Shown one piece after another: positions 1-8,386 of a DNA stretch of 64,000 nt (position 1 is the stretch's first letter; the number at the start of each line of letters is the position of its first letter). The notes beneath the pieces are model-generated. The model did not search any database and was not told the DNA's origin. It saw only the letters and a list, made by a program, of their open reading frames with translations. The translations under genes were made by a program, and so were the position numbers. The stretch is from an uncultured Lachnospiraceae bacterium (lineage in GTDB: Bacteria; Bacillota; Clostridia; Lachnospirales; Lachnospiraceae), in the NCBI GenBank assembly GCA_946558465.1, contig CAMNTM010000005.1, positions 106,493 through 170,492 of the forward strand, read 5' to 3'.

Positions 1-895
1 ACAGGAGATTCGGATGTTTAATCAGGAGCTCTATCATGTCTCCCAGAGTGGAGGCATTGAGGCAGGATTTGCATTGGCAAGAGGTCAGATACAGGAATAT
101 CCAAACTGTATGTTGCTTATTTATTCTGCAGCAGTAATATTGGAGGGTGCCGTTGCAGCAGCAAAGTTATCGCCTGATAAAAAGAAGGAATTTGAAGAAC
201 AGATTTTGTCATGGTATGAGCGTGCTGCAAAGGAAGAGGAGAATCATGAGGCGGGTATGGCGGCAAAGATCATGCTGATTTCAAAATATGTGAGTCTGGG
301 AAAGTATGATGAGGCAGAAGAATTGATAGGCGTGCTGCCGGAACGCTCTATGTTTGACAAACGGTTTCTTCAATGTGATCTTCTGTTAAAGAAGGGAAAA
401 ATAAAAGAAGTCCGGAAGCTTCTGCAGAGAAAACTTCTGCAGGAAATAAATGAGGTACAAGGGATTTTTGCAAGACTAATCAGTATGGAGCTTTTACAGG
501 AGAATATTGAAAGGGCTGAAAGGCTTGCAGAGATTGTTCATAAGGCAGTAAAGTTATTCGATGTATGGGAGTTTAATAGTATAGTACCTCTTATACAGAC
601 GGCATCTGCAAGGAAAGACGTAGAAAGAAGTATAGAGCTTTTGCAGGAGTTGTTTTCAGCTCTGCTTGTGCCCTGGAATCTGCAGGAATCCTTGCTGTAT
701 GACGAGCTTGGAGAAGAAAAAGCGGAAGATACTGGAACAAAAATTCTTCCATTAATAATTTCAGAGTTAGAAAATAGTGAAGAGTATGGGTTTCTGCACG
801 AAAATGAAGATTTTCAAAAGCTGCTTGCCAGGCTCCGGCGTTATCAGGAGAAGATGAAAAGGACTGTAAAAAATGAAGAAAGAACAGGAAAATAG
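1..895 (+). CDS. TPR-like protein, 5' end cut by window edge
   Basis: The first ATG is at base 14, but the frame stays open to base 2, so the gene probably begins outside the window and the AGGAG before the ATG is probably coding. The visible 293 residues are mostly amphipathic helices in repeated pairs, with no membrane segment, signal peptide or enzymatic motif. This resembles the TPR-like C-terminal half of clostridial XRE-type helix-turn-helix regulators, where a segment like 'YPNCMLLIYSAAVILEG' follows the DNA-binding domain. That assignment is from family memory, and the DNA-binding part is not visible here. It ends in a lysine- and glutamate-rich tail. Confidence 0.6.
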   Translation, partial: QEIRMFNQELYHVSQSGGIEAGFALARGQIQEYPNCMLLIYSAAVILEGAVAAAKLSPDKKKEFEEQILSWYERAAKEEENHEAGMAAKIMLISKYVSLGKYDEAEELIGVLPERSMFDKRFLQCDLLLKKGKIKEVRKLLQRKLLQEINEVQGIFARLISMELLQENIERAERLAEIVHKAVKLFDVWEFNSIVPLIQTASARKDVERSIELLQELFSALLVPWNLQESLLYDELGEEKAEDTGTKILPLIISELENSEEYGFLHENEDFQKLLARLRRYQEKMKRTVKNEERTGK

Positions 896-944
896 AATAA
901 TTTTTATGAAATTCTGCATACTATTCTGAAGGTGGAGAAAAAAG

Positions 945-1136
945 TTGAAAAAGCTTTACCGGACAGGAGTATGTACTATGAAGGAAATAAAAACAGATCT
1001 TTTCCCAAGTAACCTGTATGCGGCCAGAGACAGAGCGGCAAGAGAGGAAGAGAACAAGAAAAAAGACATACCAGGGCCTTCAGAACCGCTTCCGGAGTCT
1101 GAACGGCCAAGGAAGGATGGGCCGGGGGGAGAATAG
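945..1136 (+). CDS. small hypothetical protein
   Basis: A 63-residue frame that would start at TTG 945, with GGTGGAG seven bases upstream. A later ATG at 978 gives 52 residues starting MKEIKTDLF. The protein is very charged (AARDRAAREEENKKKD) and ends in a proline/glycine-rich tail, with no recognised domain. It lies 50 bases after the preceding gene and just before a strong terminator, which fits a genuine last gene of an operon. Not recognised. Confidence 0.4.
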   Translation: MKKLYRTGVCTMKEIKTDLFPSNLYAARDRAAREEENKKKDIPGPSEPLPESERPRKDGPGGE

Positions 1137-1147
1137 GCAGAATCTGA

Positions 1148-1193
1148 CGAATTGGGGACGGAGTATTTTGAGAAATACCCCGTCCCCAATTCG
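1148..1193. terminator. long hairpin between convergent genes
   Basis: Arms 1148-1168 and 1173-1193 form a 21-base stem with one mismatch around a 4-base loop (TGAG). It lies between the plus-strand small gene and the minus-strand aldo/keto reductase, so it can end transcription from both sides. There is no long T run, and the arms carry the motif GGGGACGG. Confidence 0.6.
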
Positions 1194-1198
1194 TTAAT

Positions 1199-2347
1199 TT
1201 ATTTTCCGAACAATTCTTTTGCCTGCTTCATATTTTCCATAATGGATACTTCAAATGGACAGCGGGTTTCACAGGCGCCGCATTGTATACATTCCCCTGC
1301 ATGGTGAGAAAGGGCGCCGTAATGTTCACGGACGGTCTCCGGGACAGAGGACTGGGCTTTTGCCAGGTTAAGGAACTTGGTGACAGAGGCGACGTCAATA
1401 TGTTTTGGACAGGGAGCGCAGTGGCTGCAGTACATACAATGTCCTTTCCAGCTGATATTAGGGAAGGAGGCAAATGCCGGTGCATAATCCTTTTCTTCTG
1501 CTGACGCATATTCGTAGGCGAGGCTTGTTTTAAGCTGTTTAAGTGTATGCGCGCCAGACAGTACACAGGCAGAGGCAGGACGCGTCAGAGCGTAGTGAAG
1601 ACATTGACTGACAGTCAAGGCGCGTCCGGCAGGAGACATAGAGGCATCCAGCAAATCTCCTCCGCCAAAGGCCTTCATGACGGTAATACCGATGCCGAGG
1701 CGTTGACAGGTTTCATATAATTCCTGGCGCTCTGGATTCATATTTACAAGAGGAGACTGGTAATTTTCATCTCTCCACAAATCCTCTACATCCTCACTTG
1801 CAGGCTGCAGGTCGTAGCATGGATTTATGCTGAACATCAAAACCTCTATGTATCCGCTGTTTGCGGCGGCCAGCGCGGCCTGTGGGTTGTGGCTGCTCAG
1901 TCCGATATGATGAATAGATCCGGATTTCTTCAGCTCCAGAATATACTGCATAACAGGACCATTTACGATCTCCTCCCAGTCTTTTATGGAATCTACATAA
2001 TGAATCATGCCTACGTCAATATAATCTGTCTGGAGAAGTGCGAGCATCTCTTTAAAGCCCTCTTTTACCTCGTCAATGTCTCGGCTGCGTTTATATTGGC
2101 CATCCTTCCAGACAGAGCAGATATGAGACTGAATCAGGAATTTATCCCGTCTTCCTTTTAATGCCTCGCCGACACTTGAGCGGACGGCAGGATTGGAAGT
2201 GTAGAGGTCAAAATAATTTATGCCGTATTCTTCGGCAGCATCTAATAATATTTTTGCATTTTTGCAGTCATTTTCTGCAAAACCCTCGCAGCCTAATCCT
2301 ATTTCGCTTACCATCAGGCCGGTATTTCCAAGATTACGGTAATTCAT
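1199..2347 (-). CDS. aldo/keto reductase with C-terminal 4Fe-4S ferredoxin domain
   Basis: An NAD(P)H-dependent aldo/keto reductase barrel (about residues 1-280) fused to a ferredoxin-like tail. The first lines match the family (LGNTGLMVSEIGLGCEGF). Two Cys clusters are visible: CMYCSHCAPCP around residue 305, and CIQCGACETRCP at 353-364, the second of the CX2CX2CX3CP type for a [4Fe-4S] cluster. The start at 2347 is set by AAAGGAGG about ten bases upstream. The position of the usual catalytic lysine appears to be Gln-Ser (FLIQSH), so classical AKR chemistry is uncertain. The family is common in gut anaerobes and its substrates are mostly unknown. It is a single gene with no operon partner. 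Confidence 0.88.
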   Translation of the reverse strand: MNYRNLGNTGLMVSEIGLGCEGFAENDCKNAKILLDAAEEYGINYFDLYTSNPAVRSSVGEALKGRRDKFLIQSHICSVWKDGQYKRSRDIDEVKEGFKEMLALLQTDYIDVGMIHYVDSIKDWEEIVNGPVMQYILELKKSGSIHHIGLSSHNPQAALAAANSGYIEVLMFSINPCYDLQPASEDVEDLWRDENYQSPLVNMNPERQELYETCQRLGIGITVMKAFGGGDLLDASMSPAGRALTVSQCLHYALTRPASACVLSGAHTLKQLKTSLAYEYASAEEKDYAPAFASFPNISWKGHCMYCSHCAPCPKHIDVASVTKFLNLAKAQSSVPETVREHYGALSHHAGECIQCGACETRCPFEVSIMENMKQAKELFGK

Positions 2348-2459
2348 GAAACGTATACCTCCTTTAATAATATTTGATTGTGTCTTAAGTTGAATTTTAT
2401 CGTATAAAAAACTTTTTTACAATATATGCGAACATTTTCTTGATTTTCTTGAGTATACT

Positions 2460-2487
2460 TTTGAGGAAGATTATGTTAAATTATAAT
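2460..2487 (+). promoter_or_regulatory. candidate promoter for the GH5 gene
   Basis: TTTGAG (2460-2465) and TATAAT (2482-2487) are 16 bases apart in the 243-base gap between the divergent AKR and GH5 genes. The -10 box is perfect and the -35 box is weak. Confidence 0.35.
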
Positions 2488-2590
2488 TAAATAATCATTT
2501 TATAAGAAAGGATAGTTCCGGCGCGTTCTGATACAGGTATAGAATTTCAAGCTGTGCAGGATCAACTGACAAGCCGGAAAAAGATAAAGA

Positions 2591-4021
2591 GTGAAAATCA
2601 TAAAAATAAGAATGCTTAAGATATTGCTTCTGACGATTGCTTTAGCAGCAGTCTTTCTGCAGGGATGCGGCGGCCAGAACGAGGAGAGACATTCTGTAAA
2701 GCAGGAGAAGGAAAAAAAGGAACAGGGGACTGAGGACAAGCAGGAACAGGATGCGGATGTGGCACAGATCCGGCAGGCGTCGCCGTCAGTGACGGGAGCA
2801 CTTCATGTAGAAGGAGCGAAGCTTGTGGGAAGGGATGGAGAACAGGTGCAGCTTAAGGGACTCAGCACACATGGTCTTGCATGGTTTCCCGATTATGTAA
2901 ATGAAGAACTTTTTCGAGAACTCCATGAGGAGTGGAAGGCTAATGTAGTTCGTCTTGCCATGTATACAGAAGAATCTGGGGGCTACTGCAGTGACGGAGA
3001 TAAGGAACACCTGAAGGAATTGATTCGTGATGGTGTAAAATATGCGGCTTCTCAGGACATGTATGTAATCATAGACTGGCATATTTTGTCAGACTCTAAT
3101 CCGAATATACATCTTGATGAGGCAAAAGCATTTTTTGATGAGCTGTCCGCGGAGTATGCAGGTGAGGAACATGTTTTGTATGAGATATGCAATGAGCCAA
3201 ATGGAGTGACGGGATGGAATGAGATTAAATCCTACGCGGAGGAAGTCATAAGTGTGATTCGAAAGAATGATGCAGATGCGGTCATTCTTGTGGGAACGCC
3301 CAACTGGTCGCAGTATGTGGATGAGGCGGCAGCAGATCCCATTACTGAGTATGAGAATATTATGTATACACTTCATTTTTATGCGGCGACTCATACAGAT
3401 GATCTGCGGGAAAGACTTTCGAAGGCAGTAGAGGGAGGACTTCCGGTATTTGTATCAGAATACGGTATCTGCGATGCAAGCGGAAACGGTGGAATTGATG
3501 AAGCACAGGCAGAAAAGTGGGTGGAGCTGCTGAATCGTTGCAATATCAGCTATGTGGCATGGAATCTGTCCAATAAGACAGAGACATCGGCAGTGTTTAG
3601 CAGCACCTGCAGTAAGACAAGCGGCTTTGACTGGGAGGATTTGAGTGATTCCGGACGCTGGGTTTATCGTATGCTGACGGGAGAGGATAAGGAAGAAGCA
3701 AAAGACTCTGCAGAAAATTCCTTTTTGAGCGGTGATTTGGAGATTTCCATACATTTAAAGAACAGCTGGGAGGCTGACGGAGAAAAGGTTTATCAGTATG
3801 AGCTTACGTTGAAAAATGTATCGGATAAAGCATGTACGCACTGGACAGCAGAGATTCCATTTGAAGGCAGCATTACACTTACAGACGGATGGAACGCCGA
3901 TTATACGGTACAGGGAAATGTGCTTCTTATTACATCAAAGGATTATAACGGTACGCTTTCTCCGGGAGATACAGTTTCAGATGTAGGCTTTATTGTAAGC
4001 GGAGGAAATGTTCAGAATTGA
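2591..4021 (+). CDS. GH5 lipoprotein endoglucanase with C-terminal carbohydrate-binding-like domain
   Basis: A secreted, lipid-anchored glycoside hydrolase of family 5, predicted to cut beta-1,4-glucan. A signal peptide ends in the lipobox LQGC (Cys26), followed by a charged linker to about residue 65. The GH5 barrel covers about 70-365. The acid/base is Glu202 in CNEPNG and the nucleophile is Glu290 in FVSEYG; DWHILSD is also typical. The last 100 residues (SWEADGEKVYQYEL ... TLSPGDTVSDVGF) look like a CBM2-type beta-sandwich. The start is a GTG with a weak ribosome site; ATG 2612 also works and keeps the signal peptide. It stands alone, before a TetR gene with its own promoter. Confidence 0.9.
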   Translation: MKIIKIRMLKILLLTIALAAVFLQGCGGQNEERHSVKQEKEKKEQGTEDKQEQDADVAQIRQASPSVTGALHVEGAKLVGRDGEQVQLKGLSTHGLAWFPDYVNEELFRELHEEWKANVVRLAMYTEESGGYCSDGDKEHLKELIRDGVKYAASQDMYVIIDWHILSDSNPNIHLDEAKAFFDELSAEYAGEEHVLYEICNEPNGVTGWNEIKSYAEEVISVIRKNDADAVILVGTPNWSQYVDEAAADPITEYENIMYTLHFYAATHTDDLRERLSKAVEGGLPVFVSEYGICDASGNGGIDEAQAEKWVELLNRCNISYVAWNLSNKTETSAVFSSTCSKTSGFDWEDLSDSGRWVYRMLTGEDKEEAKDSAENSFLSGDLEISIHLKNSWEADGEKVYQYELTLKNVSDKACTHWTAEIPFEGSITLTDGWNADYTVQGNVLLITSKDYNGTLSPGDTVSDVGFIVSGGNVQN

Positions 4022-4065
4022 CAAACATACCAATGGTATGATAATATACACATGCCTTCGGTATG
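4018..4065 (+). promoter_or_regulatory. promoter with two TetR operator-like palindromes
   Basis: TTGACA (4018-4023) and GATAAT (4040-4045) are 16 bases apart. The perfect 6-3-6 inverted repeat CATACC-AAT-GGTATG (4026-4040) fills the spacer. A second imperfect copy, CATGCC-TTC-GGTATG (4051-4065), lies 25 bases on, near the expected transcription start. The layout suggests autorepression by the TetR protein encoded next. Confidence 0.7.
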
Positions 4066-4087
4066 TATTGGAAGGAAATAGAATTGT

Positions 4088-4741
4088 ATGGCCAGAAACA
4101 AATATCCAGAAAAAACGGTGAATATGATCTTGGATGCAGCCTTTAAGCTGTTTATGGAAAAGGGATATGAAAGGACCTCTATTCAGGACATTATTGATAA
4201 TCTGGGGGGACTCAGCAAGGGAGCGATTTATCATCATTTTAAGTCTAAGGAGGATATATTAATTGCAGTTATAAACCAGATGACAGCAGAATCAAATCAG
4301 CTGCTTGCTGAAGTTAGAGACCGGCAGAATCTGAATGGGAGAGAAAAGCTCAGAGCAATTTTTAAAGAATCTCTTTTTCGCCCGGTACAAGATGATATTT
4401 TTTCTGTGGCGCCGAATCTGGGAGACAGTCCGCAGCTCTTATTTGGAATTATCAAAGATACGCTGTATGAAGCCGTGCCGCATTATGTTCTGCCTATTAT
4501 CCGGCAGGGAATCGCAGACGGTTCAATTGTGACCGATTATCCTTCAGAGCTTGCACAGTTGATTATATTGGCAGCAAATGTCTGGATGAATCCGATGATA
4601 TTTGATGATTCTCCGGAAGAGTCTCATAATAAATTCATGGTATTCGGACAGATGATGAAAGGGATGGGACTGGATATTTTAGATAAAGAGATGCTGGAAA
4701 GGTTGGAAAATCTAGCGCAGATTTATCACGATAATAAATAA
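4088..4741 (+). CDS. TetR/AcrR family repressor
   Basis: A 217-residue TetR-type regulator. The N-terminal helix-turn-helix is clear at about residues 10-55 (MILDAAFKLFMEKGYERTS, then GLSKGAIYHHFKSKEDI). The C-terminal ligand-binding part is helical and not assigned. A GGAAGG ribosome site lies about 12 bases before the ATG. Its own promoter overlaps two CATACC/GGTATG palindromes, so autoregulation is likely. The next gene is an MFS exporter, and a further CATACC/GGTAT pair (4866-4883, wider spacing) lies just before it. By inference it is a drug- or metabolite-responsive repressor of that exporter. Confidence 0.9.
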   Translation: MARNKYPEKTVNMILDAAFKLFMEKGYERTSIQDIIDNLGGLSKGAIYHHFKSKEDILIAVINQMTAESNQLLAEVRDRQNLNGREKLRAIFKESLFRPVQDDIFSVAPNLGDSPQLLFGIIKDTLYEAVPHYVLPIIRQGIADGSIVTDYPSELAQLIILAANVWMNPMIFDDSPEESHNKFMVFGQMMKGMGLDILDKEMLERLENLAQIYHDNK

Positions 4742-4907
4742 TAGTATAAGTAAAAATTACCGTCACCTGATAAGGACTATAGAATCTTATACGTATGAGC
4801 CTGTTTTTATTTATAGGCAGGTAAGGTTTATGTCTGTCAGGGGACGGAAAATTTTACGACATTTACATACCGACGTTTGGTATTTATATTTAAAGGAGGA
4901 CAAATAT

Positions 4908-6140
4908 GTGAAACAAAAACTATTTTCAAGAAACTTTACATTAGTTATAATAGGGCAGATCATATCTTTATTTGGAAATGCGGCAGTTAGATTTGCACTG
5001 CCTCTATATCTGCTGAATCAGACAGGCTCCTCGGCTCTTTACGGAACGGTAATGGCCTGTGCTTTTATTCCGACAATTCTTCTGTCTCCGATAGGAGGAA
5101 TCATTGCAGACCGGACAAACAAAAGAAATGTTATGGTTATTCTGGATTTTTTTACGGCGGGAGTCATATGGATGTTCTGCATGCTTATGGGAAATGTGAA
5201 TCTGGTTATACTTCTTACGGTAACTCTTATGCTTCTCTATGGAATTGCCGGTGCGTATCAGCCTTCTGTGCAGGCAAGTATACCTGTGCTGGTTCATCAG
5301 GAATATTTTATGGCAGCGAATTCAGTGATTAATATAGTAAGCTCTGTTTCAGCCTTATCAGGTCCCGTACTGGGTGGAATTCTGTATAGTGCATATGGAT
5401 TAAAGCCGGTACTGTGGGTTAGTGCGGTCTGTTTTTTTTGTTCAGCGGTTATGGAAATTTTTATTGAAATTCCTCATGTAAAACAGATGACGGAGGGAAG
5501 CATATTTCAAGTGGCAAAAAAGGATATTGCAGAAAGTATTCATTTTATCCGCGTTGAAAAACCGGTAATTGGAAAAGTATTACTGGTAATCTGTGCAATG
5601 AATTTGTTTTTGTCGGCTATGTTTATTGTCGGTCTTCCCTATCTTATAACAGAGGTGCTTGAATTTTCTCCGGTGCAGGCGGGCCGGCTGTACGGGTTTA
5701 CAGAAGGTGCGGTGGCAGCAGGAGGACTTGCAGGCGGCATCTGTGCAGGAATATTTGGGAAGTGGCTCACAATCCGAAGAGCCGGCAGTCTGGTAACTGT
5801 CTGTGCAGCCGGAGTATTTCCAATGGGCATTTCTCTGGCGCTTGTTTCCTCTGACTGGATAAATTATGCGCTTATTACATGCTGCGGCTTTGTAATTATG
5901 GTATTTTCTACGATTTTCACTGTACAGATGATGTCCTTTGTACAGGTGCAGACTCCAGATTATCTGATGGGAAAGGTAATCTCGGTAATACTTATGCTTG
6001 CCACATGTGCTCAGCCGTTGGGAAATGCATTTTATGGGATTTTGTTCGAGCTGTGCAGCGGCTTTGAATTTGTAGTTATTTTCTTTTCCGGAGGGGCATC
6101 GCTTTTAACAGCAGTCTGCATGAAAAAGGCTTTATCATAA
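4908..6140 (+). CDS. MFS efflux transporter (MefA/EntS-like)
   Basis: A major facilitator protein of 410 residues with about 12 hydrophobic segments and the loop 2-3 signature IGGIIADRTNKR. The start is GTG 4908, because AAAGGAGG (4892-4899) sits eight bases upstream; the frame extends further upstream without a ribosome site, and an out-of-frame ATG just before the GTG is closed at once. The family contains macrolide and siderophore exporters. The substrate cannot be read from the sequence. It is linked to the upstream TetR gene, typical of a regulator/exporter pair. Confidence 0.88.
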   Translation: MKQKLFSRNFTLVIIGQIISLFGNAAVRFALPLYLLNQTGSSALYGTVMACAFIPTILLSPIGGIIADRTNKRNVMVILDFFTAGVIWMFCMLMGNVNLVILLTVTLMLLYGIAGAYQPSVQASIPVLVHQEYFMAANSVINIVSSVSALSGPVLGGILYSAYGLKPVLWVSAVCFFCSAVMEIFIEIPHVKQMTEGSIFQVAKKDIAESIHFIRVEKPVIGKVLLVICAMNLFLSAMFIVGLPYLITEVLEFSPVQAGRLYGFTEGAVAAGGLAGGICAGIFGKWLTIRRAGSLVTVCAAGVFPMGISLALVSSDWINYALITCCGFVIMVFSTIFTVQMMSFVQVQTPDYLMGKVISVILMLATCAQPLGNAFYGILFELCSGFEFVVIFFSGGASLLTAVCMKKALS

Positions 6141-6161
6141 AAGCATTGCTTCTTTTAGTGT

Positions 6162-6190
6162 TTGACAATATAATGATATTAGAGTAGACT
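6162..6190 (+). promoter_or_regulatory. promoter for the AAA ATPase gene set
   Basis: TTGACA (6162-6167), 17-base spacer, TAGACT (6185-6190). It lies 28 bases upstream of the ATPase start and probably serves the tightly packed ATPase-HD-deformylase genes. Confidence 0.65.
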
Positions 6191-6217
6191 TTGAAAGTTT
6201 CTAGGAGAGGACGCTGC

Positions 6218-6964
6218 ATGAATCAAAATTTTATCAGAGAGGTCAGTATCAACTGGGACAGGATTGATGCAGACAGCTATCTATGGGATATTTCTGCGCT
6301 TCAGTTTACGGAGCCGGTTGTATTTGAAAGTCCGGTTACATATTTTGTCGGGGAAAATGGTTCGGGAAAGTCTACCCTTCTGGAAGGAATTGCAGCGGCA
6401 TATGGTTTTAATCCTGAAGGGGGGAGCATGAATTATCGGTTTTCCACCTATGATTCACATTCCGAACTGTACCAGGCTGTTCGATTTGTTAAGGGAGTGA
6501 GAAGACCGGCAGAAGGATATTTTTTAAGGGCAGAAAGCTTTTATAATGTTGCAAGCATGGCAGAGGAGTATCGTGATCATACTCCTAAAGAAATCTATTA
6601 TGCCAGATACGGAGGGAAATCTCTGCATCAGCAGTCGCATGGAGAAAGTTTTATGGCGCTGATTCATGGGAATTTTTCCGGAAGTGGGCTTTACCTGCTT
6701 GATGAGCCTGAGGCAGCTTTATCGCCTCAAAGACAGCTGACTCTGCTGATTGAGATCGACAGGCTGGCACGTTCTGGGGCACAGTTTATTATAGCGAGCC
6801 ATTCTCCTATATTGCTGGGACTTCCGGGAGCCGGAATTTTATCTTTTGACGAAGGAGTCCTGCATCCCTGTGAGTATCTGGAAACGGAGAGTTATCAGGT
6901 GATGGAGATGTTTATCAATAACAGGGAATATTTTTTGAAACAGTTATTGGGAGAAAGAATATGA
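6218..6964 (+). CDS. AAA/ABC-type ATPase (stand-alone, soluble)
   Basis: A 248-residue ATPase of the AAA_21/AAA_23-like group. Walker A is GENGSGKS (residues 45-52), the signature-like helix is KSLHQQSHGES, Walker B is LYLLDEPEAALSP near residue 160 and the switch histidine is in IIASHSP near 192. There are no membrane segments. The start is ATG 6218, with AGGAGAGG 8 bases upstream. Relatives annotated as 'AAA family ATPase' are usually encoded alone and their role is unknown. Here it is followed, two to three bases apart, by HD-hydrolase and deformylase-like genes, so it is likely co-transcribed. Confidence 0.85.
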   Translation: MNQNFIREVSINWDRIDADSYLWDISALQFTEPVVFESPVTYFVGENGSGKSTLLEGIAAAYGFNPEGGSMNYRFSTYDSHSELYQAVRFVKGVRRPAEGYFLRAESFYNVASMAEEYRDHTPKEIYYARYGGKSLHQQSHGESFMALIHGNFSGSGLYLLDEPEAALSPQRQLTLLIEIDRLARSGAQFIIASHSPILLGLPGAGILSFDEGVLHPCEYLETESYQVMEMFINNREYFLKQLLGERI

Positions 6965-7046
6965 AATGGATTTGGCTCTCAAAGGAACCGCTAGAGATTT
7001 ATGCAGATGTATTTTCAGATATGAAAGAGGAGGATATGGAGAAGAA

Positions 7047-7655
7047 ATGGAGAGAGAAAGACTAAAGAAGCAGTTTGAATTCTGCAGGGAGATTGACAAG
7101 GAAAAATTCATAGGAAGACAAACCTATCTTACAGACGGGCAGCGTAAGGAAAATGATGCAGAGCATGCGTGGCATATGTCAATAATGGCAATTCTTTTAA
7201 GTGAATATGCTAATGAAAAAATAGATGTGCTTAAAACTATAACAATGCTGCTGATTCATGATTTGGTTGAAATTGACGCCGGCGATACCTATGCCTATGA
7301 CGAAGAAGGGAATAAGAATAAAAGGCAGAGGGAAGAAACGGCAGCAGAACGTATCTTCGGCCTGCTTCCACCGGACCAAAATGAAAAATTACGGGGATTA
7401 TGGGAGGAATTTGAGGAAGGTGCGACGCCGGAGGCAAAATTTGCTCGTGCAATGGACCGTATTCAGCCGCTTATGCTGAACGATGCTTCGAAAGGAAAGA
7501 GCTGGATTGAGCACGGGATCTGCTTGGAGCAGGTGATGAGAAGGAATCAGAGCACAGCTGACGGCTCGAAAGAACTGTGGGATTTTGCCTGTCAGAACTT
7601 TATATGTCCCAATGTAGAAAAGGGAAGTTTAAAGCAGCAGGAGGAAAAACTATAA
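7047..7655 (+). CDS. HD-domain hydrolase (YfbR/5'-nucleotidase-like)
   Basis: A metal-dependent phosphohydrolase of 202 residues. Metal ligands are visible as His40 (NDAEHAWH), His71-Asp72 (LLIHDLVE) and a later Asp in RAMDRIQP near residue 150, the H...HD...D order of HD_3 proteins such as the deoxynucleotidase YfbR. I chose ATG 7047 because family members begin close to this point and AGAGGAGG lies 13 bases before it; the frame also extends upstream to an ATG at 6966. The substrate is inferred only at the family level (nucleoside monophosphates). Confidence 0.85.
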   Translation: MERERLKKQFEFCREIDKEKFIGRQTYLTDGQRKENDAEHAWHMSIMAILLSEYANEKIDVLKTITMLLIHDLVEIDAGDTYAYDEEGNKNKRQREETAAERIFGLLPPDQNEKLRGLWEEFEEGATPEAKFARAMDRIQPLMLNDASKGKSWIEHGICLEQVMRRNQSTADGSKELWDFACQNFICPNVEKGSLKQQEEKL

Positions 7656-7656
7656 T

Positions 7657-8139
7657 ATGAAAAGGGAGATTTTGCTGCTGGGAAATCCCAGGCTGTATGA
7701 TGTAAGCGAAGCAGTTAGAAAAGAGGAGCTTTCTGACCTTGAATGCGTTGTGAAGGATCTGCATGATACATTGATGGATTTTCGGGAACGATACCATGCC
7801 GGACGGGCAATTGCAGCACCGCAGATAGGCGTATTTAAGAGAATTCTTTATATGTATATTGATAAGCCAGAAGTATTTATTAACCCGGTTTTAGAATTTC
7901 CGGATGAGGAAAGGATGGAGCTTATAGATGACTGTATGTCATTTCCGAATCTTCTTGTGAGAGTGGAGCGTTATAGAAGGTGTGTAATCCGGTATAAGAA
8001 TATGGACTGGCAGGATTGTGAGAAGAAGCTTGACGGAGAGCTGTCCGAGCTTTTGCAGCATGAGTATGATCATCTGGACGGAGTGCTTGCAACGATGCGG
8101 GCAGTAAACAGCAGGGCGTTTTATATGAGGCAGAATTGA
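7657..8139 (+). CDS. peptide deformylase-like protein
   Basis: A 160-residue member of the deformylase fold, which removes formyl groups from new proteins. All three motifs can be found: GRAIAAPQIG (49-58) for GXGXAAXQ, DDCMS (91-95) for EGCLS with metal ligand Cys93, and QHEYDH (134-139) with His135, Glu136 and His139. The changed second motif (Asp instead of Glu-Gly) suggests a paralogue rather than the housekeeping enzyme; activity is uncertain. A GGAGG ribosome site is well placed, and the gene follows the HD gene by one base. Confidence 0.82.
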   Translation: MKREILLLGNPRLYDVSEAVRKEELSDLECVVKDLHDTLMDFRERYHAGRAIAAPQIGVFKRILYMYIDKPEVFINPVLEFPDEERMELIDDCMSFPNLLVRVERYRRCVIRYKNMDWQDCEKKLDGELSELLQHEYDHLDGVLATMRAVNSRAFYMRQN

Positions 8140-8164
8140 CTTCCACTCGTGTTTTTGTTATGAT
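8136..8164 (+). promoter_or_regulatory. promoter for the YjfB-like gene
   Basis: TTGACT (8136-8141), 17-base spacer, TATGAT (8159-8164). It overlaps the stop codon of the deformylase-like gene and gives a short leader to the ATG at 8189. Confidence 0.6.
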
Positions 8165-8188
8165 AATAAATAAAAAAGAGGTGATTTT

Positions 8189-8365
8189 ATGGATATAGCA
8201 GCATTATCTACAAGTATGGCAATGGAGCAGTTAAGTGTAAGCGTAAATATGGCCGTTATGTCTAAGGTTCTTGACACAGCGGAGGCTTCTGCAGAGGTAC
8301 TTACACAGATGACAGAATCTCTGGCGGTTCCGGGACTGGGAGAAAATATTGATATTATGGCATAA
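8189..8365 (+). CDS. YjfB family small protein
   Basis: A 58-residue protein beginning MDIAALSTSMAMEQLS and ending ENIDIMA, with AAAGAGGTG seven bases upstream. The pattern (MDIAALS..., alternating small and hydrophobic residues, a Leu/Val-rich middle) matches the YjfB family, sometimes called putative motility protein. The family's function is not established. It has its own promoter and sits 22 bases before a radical SAM gene. No flagellar genes are in the window. Confidence 0.8.
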   Translation: MDIAALSTSMAMEQLSVSVNMAVMSKVLDTAEASAEVLTQMTESLAVPGLGENIDIMA

Positions 8366-8386
8366 AGAAAGACAGGGGTATTTTGT

